NCBI RefSeq assembly: GCF_013184075.1
Contig: NZ_JABEQQ010000002.1
Span: 1-64,000, forward strand
DNA from: Lentilactobacillus kribbianus
Lineage (GTDB): Bacteria; Bacillota; Bacilli; Lactobacillales; Lactobacillaceae
Direction of reading: 5' to 3'
DNA length: 64,000 nucleotides
Shown in pieces: positions 17,214 to 24,724 of the stretch (positions within the stretch are counted from its first letter, which is position 1; the number at the start of each line of letters is the position of its first letter). A program made the translations under genes and the position numbers. The notes under the pieces were generated by a model, which searched no databases, was not told the DNA's origin, and worked only from the letters and a program-made list of their open reading frames with translations.

Positions 17214-17825
17214 TTAGTTGAGATTTACATCTACAGTTTTATCGTCCCAGAATGAAGGCTTATATTCTAGTTTGAGTTTTGCATTTGGTTTTGCTTCACC
17301 AATTAAATTACCAGAAACGTTGGCACCTTTATCCAATGTACCGCTGTCTAAATCGTTGTCGGCATATTCTCCATCCGTGATTATTCCATCAAAATCAGTA
17401 GAATTACCATCAGCATTTAACTGAAAATCATATGAATTATAGTCTTGCTTTTCGTCACCTTTATTAGTGATTGTAACGTTAGCAATAACGAATTGATCAC
17501 CGCTCTTATCAGGAGTATTCATGTCGCCGTCACCATCATAATAGCTTACTTTATTAACTTTAAATGAATATCCTTTATATGTGACTGTTTGACCGACTTT
17601 ATAAGTCTTATCAAGTGGTGAAGCTTCCGTTTTGCTGGATGATTCTGTTTTAGTATCACTGTCGCTTGATGAGCTTGAATCATCACTGCTTCCTCCCATT
17701 GAACCTCCAATAATAATAATAGCTAAAACTATTAAAGCCCAAACCCAAAATCTTTTATACCATGGCTTCTTCTCCTGAACGGTATATGTTTTTCCATCTT
17801 CACCAGTCACTGTCTTCTTTGACAT
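17214..17825 (-). CDS. Membrane-anchored DUF4352-like protein
   Basis: Of 203 aa, a short cytoplasmic start is followed by one membrane segment (FWVWALIVLAIIIIGGSMGG), a Ser/Asp-rich linker, and an extracellular beta-sandwich resembling DUF4352 (TYKGYSFKVNKV, DQFVIANVTITNKGD). Genes of this type often sit between integrase and repressor in Gram-positive prophages and are candidates for superinfection exclusion or lysogenic conversion. That role is inferred. GGAGGAG lies before the ATG. Its leader shares 18 identical bases with the leader of the nuclease gene at 60064-61371, and both are followed by a tRNA-like minihelix. Confidence 0.7.
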   Translation of the reverse strand: MSKKTVTGEDGKTYTVQEKKPWYKRFWVWALIVLAIIIIGGSMGGSSDDSSSSSDSDTKTESSSKTEASPLDKTYKVGQTVTYKGYSFKVNKVSYYDGDGDMNTPDKSGDQFVIANVTITNKGDEKQDYNSYDFQLNADGNSTDFDGIITDGEYADNDLDSGTLDKGANVSGNLIGEAKPNAKLKLEYKPSFWDDKTVDVNLN

Positions 17826-17849
17826 AATAAAACTCCTCCAAACTAAACA

Positions 17850-17879
17850 GCTTTTAACGACAATCAGATTGTTGGTCGT
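17850..17879 (-). promoter_or_regulatory. Shared 18-nt leader sequence, copy 1
   Basis: Minus-strand CTGATTGTCGTTAAAAGC (17850-17867) is identical to 61417-61434. It is preceded in both places by GACCAA at nearly the same distance, and the flank can pair as a short bulged hairpin. It sits in the 5' UTR of the DUF4352-like gene. It could be a regulator site or an RNA element; nothing decides between them. Confidence 0.55.
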
Positions 17880-17929
17880 AATTCTTATATTCTTAATAAG
17901 ATATAGTGCGAATGTTCACATGCTTAACT

Positions 17930-17957
17930 AAATAAAAAAACGATTTATTAGTCGTTT
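17930..17957 (-). terminator. Terminator after the repressor/ImmA genes (minus strand)
   Basis: On the minus strand AAAACGA pairs with TCGTTTT and is followed by T8. It separates the immunity transcript from the downstream DUF4352-like gene. Confidence 0.75.
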
Positions 17958-17961
17958 TAAT

Positions 17962-18375
17962 TTATAAACTAGGGTACCCGTATGTATGAACAAGATCCAT
18001 CCAATTATCTGGAACGTGTCCATGTTCTTCCATATAAAATTGTCCTAGTAGGCTAACAGCGAATTTATCAGCCTGAATTTCGTAATGAGTTGATGCAAAT
18101 TTGCTTGATATGTAGTAAGCCTGCATATCTGCATGCTCGATAGCGTGACCTAACTCGTGAGCGCAAACAAAATATTTTTGATTAGAATATTTCAAGCTAT
18201 CAGCTAGCAAAATAATAGGTCGTCCTAAATAGTCAATAGTGTCACCCAGAGGAGCTTTTAGAAAGGGACGATACTGAATGTCGATATTAAGTTTTTCAGC
18301 AATAGTGAAGGGATTAAACGTACTATACCGGTGTCCCAATAGTTCCACCAAACTTTTTACTTGATTATCGTTCAT
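17962..18375 (-). CDS. ImmA/IrrE-type metallopeptidase
   Basis: The 137-aa protein has the zinc-binding HExxH motif in CAHELGHAIEHAD, with a downstream EIQADKFAVSLL segment supplying the third ligand, as in the ImmA/IrrE family. Such proteins cleave or inactivate phage or ICE repressors to allow induction. Here it is encoded directly after the CI-like gene and overlaps its 3' end. The frame begins at TTG 18396, but ATG 18375 has AAAGGA in front and starts the domain (MNDNQVKSL). Confidence 0.87.
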   Translation of the reverse strand: MNDNQVKSLVELLGHRYSTFNPFTIAEKLNIDIQYRPFLKAPLGDTIDYLGRPIILLADSLKYSNQKYFVCAHELGHAIEHADMQAYYISSKFASTHYEIQADKFAVSLLGQFYMEEHGHVPDNWMDLVHTYGYPSL

Positions 18376-18784
18376 TCTTTCTTTTATCCTTTTCAAGTTC
18401 TTCCCAGAAAACTTGGGTAATAATTTGATCTACACGTTCGCGTTGCTCTTGGGTTAAATCCATACCTTTATATGTCATTTGACCATTAGTTGCTAAGAAA
18501 TCATGCAAATCGCTAATATCTTTTTCTGTTGCCCAATCGGGAGTGCTGTCAGATGTTTTTGAAGATTCTCCTAATAAATAATCTGTCGAAACATTAAATA
18601 AGTTGGCTAGCTTTTTAGCTTCAGAACTGGATAACTTTCTAGTTCCGTTTTTTATTTTACTGTAAGCAGTCCTATCGATACCGATACGTTTAGCAATTTC
18701 GGTCTGCGTTAATCCAGACTGTTCTTTTAAGTCTTCTAATCTTATTACGAATTTTTGAGTTTTCTCATCCAAATTAAAACACAT
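18365..18784 (-). CDS. CI-like phage repressor (HTH_3)
   Basis: The N-terminal HTH_XRE domain (SGLTQTEIAKRIGIDRTAYSKIKNG, residues about 20-45) is followed by a short helical tail, total 139 aa. It lacks the peptidase-like LexA domain of longer CI proteins. That fits regulation through the adjacent ImmA-like protease rather than self-cleavage. It is divergent from cro over a region with several palindromic operators. The start is uncertain: ATG 18784 is nearly fused to AAGG, and TTG 18772 is a possible alternative. Confidence 0.88.
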   Translation of the reverse strand: MCFNLDEKTQKFVIRLEDLKEQSGLTQTEIAKRIGIDRTAYSKIKNGTRKLSSSEAKKLANLFNVSTDYLLGESSKTSDSTPDWATEKDISDLHDFLATNGQMTYKGMDLTQEQRERVDQIITQVFWEELEKDKRKNER

Positions 18785-18795
18785 CCTTAATTATT

Positions 18796-18898
18796 TGCGT
18801 TTTACGCACTATCATTCTAGCATAGGTGCGATAAAAGAAAATATTTTGTGCTTTTTTCGCACAAAACTATTGACAGTGCGATAAGCGCACAGTATACT
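18796..18898. promoter_or_regulatory. Genetic switch: CI/Cro operators, PR and probable PRM
   Basis: Palindromic operators are seen at 18796-18808 (TGCGTTTTACGCA), 18847-18863 (TGTGCTTTTTTCGCACA) and 18876-18890 (GTGCGATAAGCGCAC), plus a half-site GTGCGATAA at 18826-18834. PR is TTGACA (18870-18875), 17 bp, TATACT (18893-18898). The third operator fills its spacer, so occupancy would block early transcription. Leftward, a -10 box TAGAAT (18814-18819, minus strand) lies between operators, with a weak -35. Confidence 0.85.
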
Positions 18899-18946
18899 AT
18901 GTACATAGGTTGCGATATTAGAACACAAAAGAGGTGATCTGTTACT

Positions 18947-19174
18947 TTGACTCCAATAAAAAGAAAAACTATTGACGTTTCCTATATTAAGAAGCTTAGA
19001 GAAGATAAACACTTTTCTCAATCTTATATGGCTAATCAACTTGGATTTAAGTCTGTTGAAAAATACACGAGAAGAGAAAATGGTGAGTACAAATTTCAAA
19101 GCGATGAACTTCCTATTCTTTCAGAAGTATTAGAAACACCGATTGAAAAATTTTTCACTTCAAACGTGCGATAA
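18947..19174 (+). CDS. Cro-like HTH regulator
   Basis: The 75-aa protein has a single HTH_XRE domain (IKKLREDKHFSQSYMANQLGFKSVEKYTRRENG). It is the first gene rightward from PR, the normal Cro position. The start is TTG with AGAGGTGAT upstream. Its last codons contain another GTGCGATAA, the operator half-site sequence, which may be chance. It should compete with the CI-like protein for the operators. Confidence 0.85.
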   Translation: MTPIKRKTIDVSYIKKLREDKHFSQSYMANQLGFKSVEKYTRRENGEYKFQSDELPILSEVLETPIEKFFTSNVR

Positions 19175-19215
19175 TCGAACTTTGATTCAAAACAACCCAG
19201 CTAGGAGGTGATTAT

Positions 19216-19386
19216 GTGAATGAAGAAAAAATAGATAGCAAAAGCCAAATCGTAATTGGCAATGCCATCTATAAAAACATCACGGTAGTAGATTCCGATA
19301 ACCAGCCCGTTGCAGTTATTGATCCAGAAGAAATCGTTGAGTTGAATGGCTACCATGTTTTATTCAACATTGGTGAAGATAATTAA
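19216..19386 (+). CDS. Small early phage protein (56 aa)
   Basis: The ORF runs from GTG 19216, 6 nt after TAGGAGGTGAT, to TAA 19386. The product is acidic (many Asp/Glu) with no recognised domain. The strong ribosome site and position after cro support a real gene. Its 3' end overlaps the stop of the minus-strand ORF at 19383. Confidence 0.6.
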   Translation: MNEEKIDSKSQIVIGNAIYKNITVVDSDNQPVAVIDPEEIVELNGYHVLFNIGEDN

Positions 19387-19592
19387 TCGAGATTATTATT
19401 CTTTGTCTTATCTGGTTTTGATACTGGGGTATCTAAACCATTAATCTTTTTGACCGAATAATTATCGTAGTTCCCATTTTTAATTTCTTTAACGAACTGT
19501 GAACGGGACATATCTTTACCAGTAAAGTTGTCGTGAAATTGCTCGTTTCTACCAGAAGCACTTTCACTAGTTGTTTTTATACGTTTGGGCAT
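19383..19592 (-). CDS. Small conserved-looking protein (69 aa), opposite strand
   Basis: The 69-aa basic, Asn/Ser/Thr-rich product contains SGRNEQFHDNFTGKDMSRSQFV and INGLDTPVSKPD. This pattern is known from small hypothetical proteins of many bacteria and phages, but I cannot name a function. GGAGGTG lies 6 nt before the ATG. It is the only minus-strand gene inside the early region. It is flanked by a 15-nt direct repeat of a ribosome-site block, so it may be an inserted cassette (moron). Confidence 0.65.
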   Translation of the reverse strand: MPKRIKTTSESASGRNEQFHDNFTGKDMSRSQFVKEIKNGNYDNYSVKKINGLDTPVSKPDKTKNNNLD

Positions 19593-19726
19593 TATTTTTC
19601 ACCTCCTTTGTTCCATTTTAACAGAGGTGAAACCCAGCTAGGAGGTAAGGAAACGAAGAGCTATGTTTGCTTAACTCAATTGTAGTGCCATAAATGAGCC
19701 TACTGAACATAATTTTATGAAAGAAG

Positions 19727-20290
19727 ATGGTACCGATGAACACAATTAAAATATCGGATCAAGCTGATGTTAGCAGAGTGTTAGCGGATGCTATGGAGCG
19801 TTCACATTTAACCACAGTTAAAGCCGGAAAGGTTTTAGGGTATGATCAATCTTCTATTTCCAAAATGAAGTCAGGAAATATGAAGTTAAAAATTGAGGAT
19901 TTCCCAAGGTTAATGAAGGAGCTGAAGCCGGGAGAAGCGGCGCTACTATCGTTTAACTTTGCTTCTGAAATAACAGGTCACATAATCCCGTCAACTGTTA
20001 GCGGTGAGCTAATAAGGGTTGATCCTTATGATTTAACTGGTCGTGTTGAAGACGAGATTAAACAAATGATTATCGCCTTTAATGACGCCGCAGACGAACT
20101 AAGGTCAATGCCTAGCGTGGTAACTGATAGGCGTGATGTTGTTGAAGCTTTCAAGCAAGCGTATGACGTTTTCAAATTTCTAACTAATTTTTTTGCTAGT
20201 TTGTATAGCACTTATCCAGATGAAAATTGGCAGGAAATGGCTTATAAGCGTGATAGGCAGGTTAATAAGTTTCCGCAACGGGCAATTTAA
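19727..20290 (+). CDS. Phage regulatory protein with N-terminal HTH
   Basis: The 187-aa protein has an N-terminal helix-turn-helix-like segment (TTVKAGKVLGYDQSSISKMKSG, residues about 28-50) and a helical C-terminal region. It resembles early regulators of lactic phage genomes that carry a CII- or Cro-type HTH. Starts at ATG 19727 and 19736 are both possible. It opens a series of small early genes read in the same direction with overlapping ends. Confidence 0.7.
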   Translation: MVPMNTIKISDQADVSRVLADAMERSHLTTVKAGKVLGYDQSSISKMKSGNMKLKIEDFPRLMKELKPGEAALLSFNFASEITGHIIPSTVSGELIRVDPYDLTGRVEDEIKQMIIAFNDAADELRSMPSVVTDRRDVVEAFKQAYDVFKFLTNFFASLYSTYPDENWQEMAYKRDRQVNKFPQRAI

Positions 20291-20304
20291 AAGGAGATGA
20301 GAAA

Positions 20305-20601
20305 ATGGCTATCGCAGTTGATGTAGATGTTAGCAACGATGTGTTTCTTGAAATGCTAGCCGATCGAGTGGTTGAAAAGTTGTTGCCAATCGTAACTGAA
20401 AAGATCAACGAAAAAACTAAGAACGATGAATTTTTAACTGCTCAACAGCTGGCTGAAGAAGTCTTTCACTGTTCGCCAGAAATGATTACAAATTTTTATT
20501 TGTATCAACCGGGCTTTCCAGTTAATCACAAAGGAAAACAGAAAGTATTTTCACGGCTAGCTGTTGAACGGTGGATGTTGAACAGCAGCCAACCAGTTTA
20601 A
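20305..20601 (+). CDS. DUF771-like phage protein (excisionase-type HTH)
   Basis: The 98-aa protein has an acidic N-terminal helix followed by FLTAQQLAEEVFHCSPEMITNF and a C-terminal RLAVERWML segment. This resembles the DUF771/excisionase-like winged HTH common in early regions of Gram-positive siphophages. It may bind DNA for excision or control. AAGGAGATG precedes the ATG. Confidence 0.7.
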   Translation: MAIAVDVDVSNDVFLEMLADRVVEKLLPIVTEKINEKTKNDEFLTAQQLAEEVFHCSPEMITNFYLYQPGFPVNHKGKQKVFSRLAVERWMLNSSQPV

Positions 20602-20614
20602 GGAGGTGAACAGT

Positions 20615-20767
20615 ATGCTGGAACGAATCTTCAATTTTGTTTTATGTCTAGGCTTTTATGGGGGAATCATGCTTGCGATTGAACATCGTAAAACATTATT
20701 TGACTTACCAAGACTTAAGTATGTATGGAAGGAGCTAACTCATGACTTTTTCGGATTCGAAAAATGA
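20615..20767 (+). CDS. Small membrane protein (50 aa)
   Basis: The ORF lies behind AAGGAGGTGAACAGT, an excellent ribosome site. The product has one hydrophobic segment near its start (IFNFVLCLGFYGGIMLAI) and a basic-aromatic tail. It overlaps the next ORF (ATG 20742). No family was recognised. Confidence 0.6.
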   Translation: MLERIFNFVLCLGFYGGIMLAIEHRKTLFDLPRLKYVWKELTHDFFGFEK

Positions 20768-20909
20768 GCAAAAAAATAGTCTTAAACAGCTGGCACTGTC
20801 TAAGACCACAAATGAAAAGTTGATTGATATTTCAAATGTTTTATACACCTATTCTAAACCGAAAAAAACTTGGACGCAACGGTTATTAGGAGGTCGTAGT
20901 CATGATTAA
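20742..20909 (+). CDS. Small early phage protein (55 aa)
   Basis: It begins at ATG 20742 inside the previous gene, with GGAG about 11 nt upstream, and ends at 20909. The product is polar and basic, with KPKKTWTQRLLGG near the end. It overlaps both neighbours, a typical compact early-phage arrangement. Function unknown. Confidence 0.55.
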   Translation: MTFSDSKNEQKNSLKQLALSKTTNEKLIDISNVLYTYSKPKKTWTQRLLGGRSHD

Positions 20910-21030
20910 GAATATAGATCCAGAAGATGAATTTTACGACCGTAAAGCTGATGAATACGAAGATCCGATAGATTTTGATAAAAAAGCCCAGGAAAAAGAA
21001 TTGTACGAGGAGGATCGTTACGGATGGTAA
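20902..21030 (+). CDS. Small acidic early phage protein (42 aa)
   Basis: It begins at ATG 20902 with TAGGAGG upstream and ends at TAA 21030, overlapping both neighbours. The product is very rich in Asp/Glu with repeated Asp-Glu-Tyr groups. Function unknown. Confidence 0.55.
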   Translation: MIKNIDPEDEFYDRKADEYEDPIDFDKKAQEKELYEEDRYGW

Positions 21031-21230
21031 TTAGTGAAAACATGATAAATGATTCTGATCGAAGAATTGCAAGCATTAATAAAGTTATCGATAAGATAAA
21101 TCACGATTATGACCGAGAAATGTTGCTACATGACATTAAAGTCAAAGAGTATGAGGACACGTTATCTGAATTGATTAATTTTCGGAATAACGAAGTTCGA
21201 ATTAAAGAAAGAAGCGGGGTGCTTGAATAA
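21024..21230 (+). CDS. Small coiled-coil phage protein (68 aa)
   Basis: The 68-aa, highly charged protein is predicted helical throughout, with heptad-like spacing (INKVIDKINHDYDREMLLHDI). It starts in the last codons of the previous ORF, with GAGGAGGA ahead. It ends one base into the recT start codon, so it is translationally coupled to recT. Confidence 0.6.
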   Translation: MVISENMINDSDRRIASINKVIDKINHDYDREMLLHDIKVKEYEDTLSELINFRNNEVRIKERSGVLE

Positions 21231-22150
21231 TGGCTAATGAAGTATCGACAAAAAAACCATCTGAAATCGTTTCAGACGTTCAAAAGCAAGTTGAAAAAAT
21301 GCGAACAGAAGGATTGCATGTTCCGATTAATTATAGTCCATCTAACGCTTTGAAAAGTGCATTACTAACTATTGATAAAGTTGTTGATCGAAACAAACGG
21401 CCTGCTTGGCAGGTTGTTACGGCTAGTTCAGTAAGCAAGGCACTTTTGGACATGGTTGTCCAAGGATTAACTCCAGCAAAAACTCAATGCTATTTCATTG
21501 TTAGAGGCAATCAATTACAACTTCAAGTATCCTATTTCGGTAAACAAGCAGCGCTTAAACGATTAGATAACGTTAAAGATGTTTGGGCAAACACAGTTCA
21601 CGAAAATGACATTTTCGAAATTGGTTATGAAAATGGACGAGTAGTTGTTCAGAAGTTTGAGCCCAAATTTGAAAATATGGATAAACCAATCGTTGGTGCT
21701 TATGCGATTGTTGAAAAAACAGATGATGAAAAAGTATATGAAGTAATGACTAAAAAAATGATTGAACAATCATGGAGCCATCGTGAAAACAAAGGAAAAG
21801 TGCAACAAGAATTTCCTGAAGAAATGGCAAAGAGAACTGTTATCAATAGAATTGCTAAGAATTTCATTAATACATCAGATGACTCAGATTTATTAGCTGC
21901 TTCATTAAACGATACTGTTAACAGTGAATATGAAGATGAACGTAAAGATGTAACTGAACCAGCACAAACGGTTGATGATTTGCTTAGTAAACAACCAGAA
22001 CCAGAGCCAGAGCCAGAAACCAATGATGAAATCATTATCGATGATGATCCTCTGGATGAAGTTGGTAATTCAGTTGATAAGGAGGCAGAACCAAATGGAA
22101 ACAGCAACCAAGGAGAACTCTTTAGAAACATCGGAGACCTTACTGAATAG
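21230..22150 (+). CDS. recT: RecT-family single-strand annealing protein
   Basis: The 306-aa protein has the RecT core: SPSNALKSALLTI, a long amphipathic region around VQGLTPAKTQCYFIVRGNQL, LQVSYFGKQAALKRL and MAKRTVINRIAKNF. The acidic tail contains a Pro-Glu run and is typically disordered. It anneals complementary strands during phage recombination with the nuclease encoded next. The nuclease gene starts inside its last codons, as usual for RecE/RecT pairs. Confidence 0.9.
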   Translation: MANEVSTKKPSEIVSDVQKQVEKMRTEGLHVPINYSPSNALKSALLTIDKVVDRNKRPAWQVVTASSVSKALLDMVVQGLTPAKTQCYFIVRGNQLQLQVSYFGKQAALKRLDNVKDVWANTVHENDIFEIGYENGRVVVQKFEPKFENMDKPIVGAYAIVEKTDDEKVYEVMTKKMIEQSWSHRENKGKVQQEFPEEMAKRTVINRIAKNFINTSDDSDLLAASLNDTVNSEYEDERKDVTEPAQTVDDLLSKQPEPEPEPETNDEIIIDDDPLDEVGNSVDKEAEPNGNSNQGELFRNIGDLTE

Positions 22151-22940
22151 TGATAATTACTATTCCAATGAAAGTGACTGGGAATATCAATCTAAAACTT
22201 GGTTTACCAAATTTATAAATTGTGAAGCTGAAGCATTAGCAGAGCTTAAAGGTGATTGGGAACCTAATGGAAGCTTGACCCCATTGTTAGTTGGTAATTA
22301 TCTTCATAGCTACTTTGAGAATAGCAAAGCTCATCAGTCATTTCTTGACGAACACCCAGAAGAACTATTTAAGTACGGTAATCCTGAAAAAGGTTTAAAG
22401 AGCGATTTTATTAAAGCCAATAAAATGATTACGGCACTTGATGAAGATGAAAAATTCCGCGCATTGTATCAAGGAAATAAAGAAGTTCCGGTTGAAGGTG
22501 AACTATTTGGAGTTAAGTGGAAAGGCAAAATCGATTGCCTTGATCTTGATCGACACATTTTTCTAGATTTAAAAACAGTTGATGATATCCATAAGAAACA
22601 TTGGAGCGCAGAACAGCATGCTTATGTTAGTTTTGCTGAAGTTCGTGGCTATGATATGCAAATGGCAATTTATCAAGAACTCATCAAGCAGACCTTAGGG
22701 GTTGAATGTACTCCTTATATTATCGCTGTATCTAAGCAAGATATTCCAGACAAAGCAGTTCTTAGTATTCCTGATTATTTGATGGACTATCGCATGAAAG
22801 AAATTAATGAAAAACAGCCTCGTATTGAAGCTATTAAGAATGGTCAAGAGAAGCCTAAACGCTGTGAGCATTGCGACTACTGTCGTGCTACTAAGCAACT
22901 AGAAAGCATTACTAGTATTGATAATATTGAATTCTATTAG
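22095..22940 (+). CDS. PD-(D/E)XK exonuclease partner of RecT
   Basis: The 281-aa protein carries a PD-(D/E)XK core: the metal-binding Asp and ExK equivalent lie in WKGKIDCLDLDRHIFLDLKT, followed by the conserved YDMQMAIYQELI helix. The C-terminal cysteines (RCEHCDYCRA) are typical of DUF3799/RecE-like nucleases and may bind an iron-sulfur cluster or zinc. It is expected to resect double-strand ends for RecT. The frame is open upstream, but ATG 22095 has AAGGAGG in front and overlaps recT by 56 nt. Confidence 0.83.
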   Translation: METATKENSLETSETLLNSDNYYSNESDWEYQSKTWFTKFINCEAEALAELKGDWEPNGSLTPLLVGNYLHSYFENSKAHQSFLDEHPEELFKYGNPEKGLKSDFIKANKMITALDEDEKFRALYQGNKEVPVEGELFGVKWKGKIDCLDLDRHIFLDLKTVDDIHKKHWSAEQHAYVSFAEVRGYDMQMAIYQELIKQTLGVECTPYIIAVSKQDIPDKAVLSIPDYLMDYRMKEINEKQPRIEAIKNGQEKPKRCEHCDYCRATKQLESITSIDNIEFY

Positions 22941-22949
22941 GAGGTATCT

Positions 22950-23411
22950 ATGTTAAATCGAGCAGTTTTAACTGGAAGATTGACTAAAGACGTTGATCTT
23001 CGTTACACCAAATCTGGAACAGCAGTAGGAAGCTTCATTCTAGCTGTTGACCGCAGTTTTAAAAACCAGCAAGGGGAACGAGAAGCGGACTTCGTTAACT
23101 GCGTCATTTGGCGTAAGTCAGCAGAGAACTTCGCTAACTTCGTTCATAAAGGTTCACTAGTTGGGCTTGACGGACGTATTCAAACCCGTAACTACGAAAA
23201 CAACCAAGGAACTCGCGTTTATGTCACGGAATTAGTAGTTGATAACTTTGCCTTACTTCAAAGTCGCAATGACAGTCAAAACGGTGCTTCACAGACGCCG
23301 CCTCCTGCAGGTTACGGCAATCAATCGGGGAACTCATCAAACGGCGTTGCTGATCCGTTCGGTGGTACCGGCGATTCGATAGATATTTCAGATGACGATA
23401 TCCCATTCTGA
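22950..23411 (+). CDS. ssb: Single-stranded DNA-binding protein
   Basis: Of 153 aa, an N-terminal OB-fold ([45 protein letters not shown]) is followed by a Gly/Asn/Gln-rich linker and the acidic C-terminal tail DDDIPF that recruits partner proteins. It is the phage copy working with recT and the replication initiator. TAGGAGG precedes the ATG. Confidence 0.94.
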   Translation: MLNRAVLTGRLTKDVDLRYTKSGTAVGSFILAVDRSFKNQQGEREADFVNCVIWRKSAENFANFVHKGSLVGLDGRIQTRNYENNQGTRVYVTELVVDNFALLQSRNDSQNGASQTPPPAGYGNQSGNSSNGVADPFGGTGDSIDISDDDIPF

Positions 23412-23434
23412 TGAATTAAGGGAGGTGATGATAA

Positions 23435-24412
23435 TTGGCCCGACCAATTAAGCAAGGGCTGGATTACTTTCCATTTGATGTTGATTTTCCTACCAATGAA
23501 AAAACTGAAGCCATTATGGGTGAGTTTGGTGCTAAAGGTGTTTTAGTCATGGTTTATCTGCTGCCGGCGGTTTACTCCAAAGGATACTTCTTGCAGTGGA
23601 ATGAACTATCTAAGATGCAGTTAGCTAATCGGGTCAATGCAAAACCTGAATTAGTTGATCAAGTTGTTAACCGCTTAGTTGTTTACGGAACTTTTGATAA
23701 AGATCTGTTCAACTCGGCTAAGGTATTAACAAGCCTTCGCATTCAAGAAACTTATATTGAAGCTATCAAACGAAGAAAAGGTAAGAAACCAACTGAATAT
23801 TGGTTAATTCCAACTGAAACTAAGCCTAAAAGAGTTAATGCAAACATTAACCCCAGTAAAAGTGACATTAATGTAAACATTAATGCACAAAGTAAAGTAA
23901 ATAAAAGTAAAGTAAATAAAAGTAAACATTCTTTTGATATTCAGAAAAATAGTCCAGATGAATTGCCTGATATTGATTTGCATTCTTCGAAAACAAAAAA
24001 AGAAGATCAACATCCATTATCAACTTATCAAGAGGCATTTGGAATATCAGCAAAAGGAGTTTTAGTGAATACAATCAGTGATTTAGCAAATGAGTTTGGC
24101 AACGATATTGTTAATTTAGCTTTTATGTATGCTGCTAATAACGGCGCAGGATTTTCATATGCAAAACGAATGCTAGAAAATTGGCGAAATCACAATGTTA
24201 ATACGATTGATAAAGCTAAAAGATCAATTGAAAATTTCCAAAATAAAAAAGGAAGAAAAGGTAGTACCCAAGTTAAAGAAACTTTACCTGATTGGGCTAG
24301 CAAGTCTAAATCTAACGAACCCGCTAAGCCAACGCCTTTAACTTCTGAACAACAGGATCAATTAAATCAAAGATTAGCAGCGCTTCAATCTGGAGGTGTA
24401 GTTAATGAATGA
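23435..24412 (+). CDS. Phage replication initiator (DUF4373 + DnaD-like)
   Basis: The 325-aa protein has an N-terminal winged-helix region of the Lin1244/DUF4373 type (GLDYFPFDVDFPTNEKTE), a low-complexity Lys/Asn/Ser linker, and a C-terminal DnaD-type domain (LANEFGNDIVNLAFMYAANNG, AKRMLENWRNHNVNT). Such proteins bind the phage origin and load the helicase. The start is TTG behind AGGGAGGTGAT. The linker-encoding DNA has tandem repeats that may be the origin. No separate helicase loader was recognised nearby. Confidence 0.82.
   Translation: MARPIKQGLDYFPFDVDFPTNEKTEAIMGEFGAKGVLVMVYLLPAVYSKGYFLQWNELSKMQLANRVNAKPELVDQVVNRLVVYGTFDKDLFNSAKVLTSLRIQETYIEAIKRRKGKKPTEYWLIPTETKPKRVNANINPSKSDINVNINAQSKVNKSKVNKSKHSFDIQKNSPDELPDIDLHSSKTKKEDQHPLSTYQEAFGISAKGVLVNTISDLANEFGNDIVNLAFMYAANNGAGFSYAKRMLENWRNHNVNTIDKAKRSIENFQNKKGRKGSTQVKETLPDWASKSKSNEPAKPTPLTSEQQDQLNQRLAALQSGGVVNE
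23858..23926 (+). repeat. Tandem repeats inside the initiator gene, candidate origin
   Basis: The unit AGTAAAGTAAATAAA occurs twice in tandem (within 23890-23925), followed by a partial unit. It is preceded by the near-palindrome CATTAATGTAAACATTAATG (23866-23885). They encode the repeated Lys-Val-Asn-Lys-Ser linker. Origins of lactic siphophages are often AT-rich repeats within or next to the initiator gene, so this is a reasonable ori candidate. Confidence 0.5.
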
Positions 24413-24605
24413 TTACCCATATGTTTATTATTGCGGACTACTAATTGACAAAAATCTAATGATTAAATCTGATAAATATTATTTTGATAATCTGCTCAAA
24501 GTTAAAGAACGTTGCAAACTGTTAAATGCTAATGATCCAGATAGTAATTGGCGTGTACTTGTTAAGCGACAACACATTTTTCATATGGAGATGGTAAATC
24601 AATGA
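24405..24605 (+). CDS. Small phage protein (66 aa)
   Basis: It overlaps the end of the initiator gene by 8 nt, with TGGAGGTG in front. It is rich in Tyr/Asp/Lys, with no recognised domain or membrane segment. Function unknown. Confidence 0.6.
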   Translation: MNDYPYVYYCGLLIDKNLMIKSDKYYFDNLLKVKERCKLLNANDPDSNWRVLVKRQHIFHMEMVNQ

Positions 24606-24724
24606 ACACCGAATTCGAACGAAAGTGGGAAGCCTAAATGCAGGCAGAAGCACTTAATAAAGGCGATAAATCCAGGGGTTGGTATGTGGTCAAGAAAGTA
24701 ACATATGAGGTGGTCCATGACTGA
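24602..24724 (+). pseudogene. Small ORF split by a stop codon
   Basis: ATG 24602 opens an 11-codon frame ending at TAA 24635-24637. The frame continues directly from ATG 24638 for 28 more codons to 24724. Read through the stop, it would be one 40-residue basic protein. TAA differs from AAA (Lys) by one base. It could be a broken small gene, or simply two tiny frames with no meaning. Confidence 0.35.

Larger units (their letters stand above)
19195..19646 (+). repeat. 15-nt direct repeat ACCCAGCTAGGAGGT flanking the minus-strand ORF
   Basis: Identical copies lie at 19195-19209 and 19632-19646. The first serves as ribosome site for the 56-aa ORF. The second precedes only a three-codon frame. 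The block between them contains the minus-strand gene. Confidence 0.6.

Noticed and set aside
15584-19174. Known antiphage defence system in the lysogeny module
   Set aside because: Only integrase, an unknown 89-aa ORF, a DUF4352-like protein, ImmA and regulators are present. No toxin-antitoxin, abortive infection or restriction gene was recognised.
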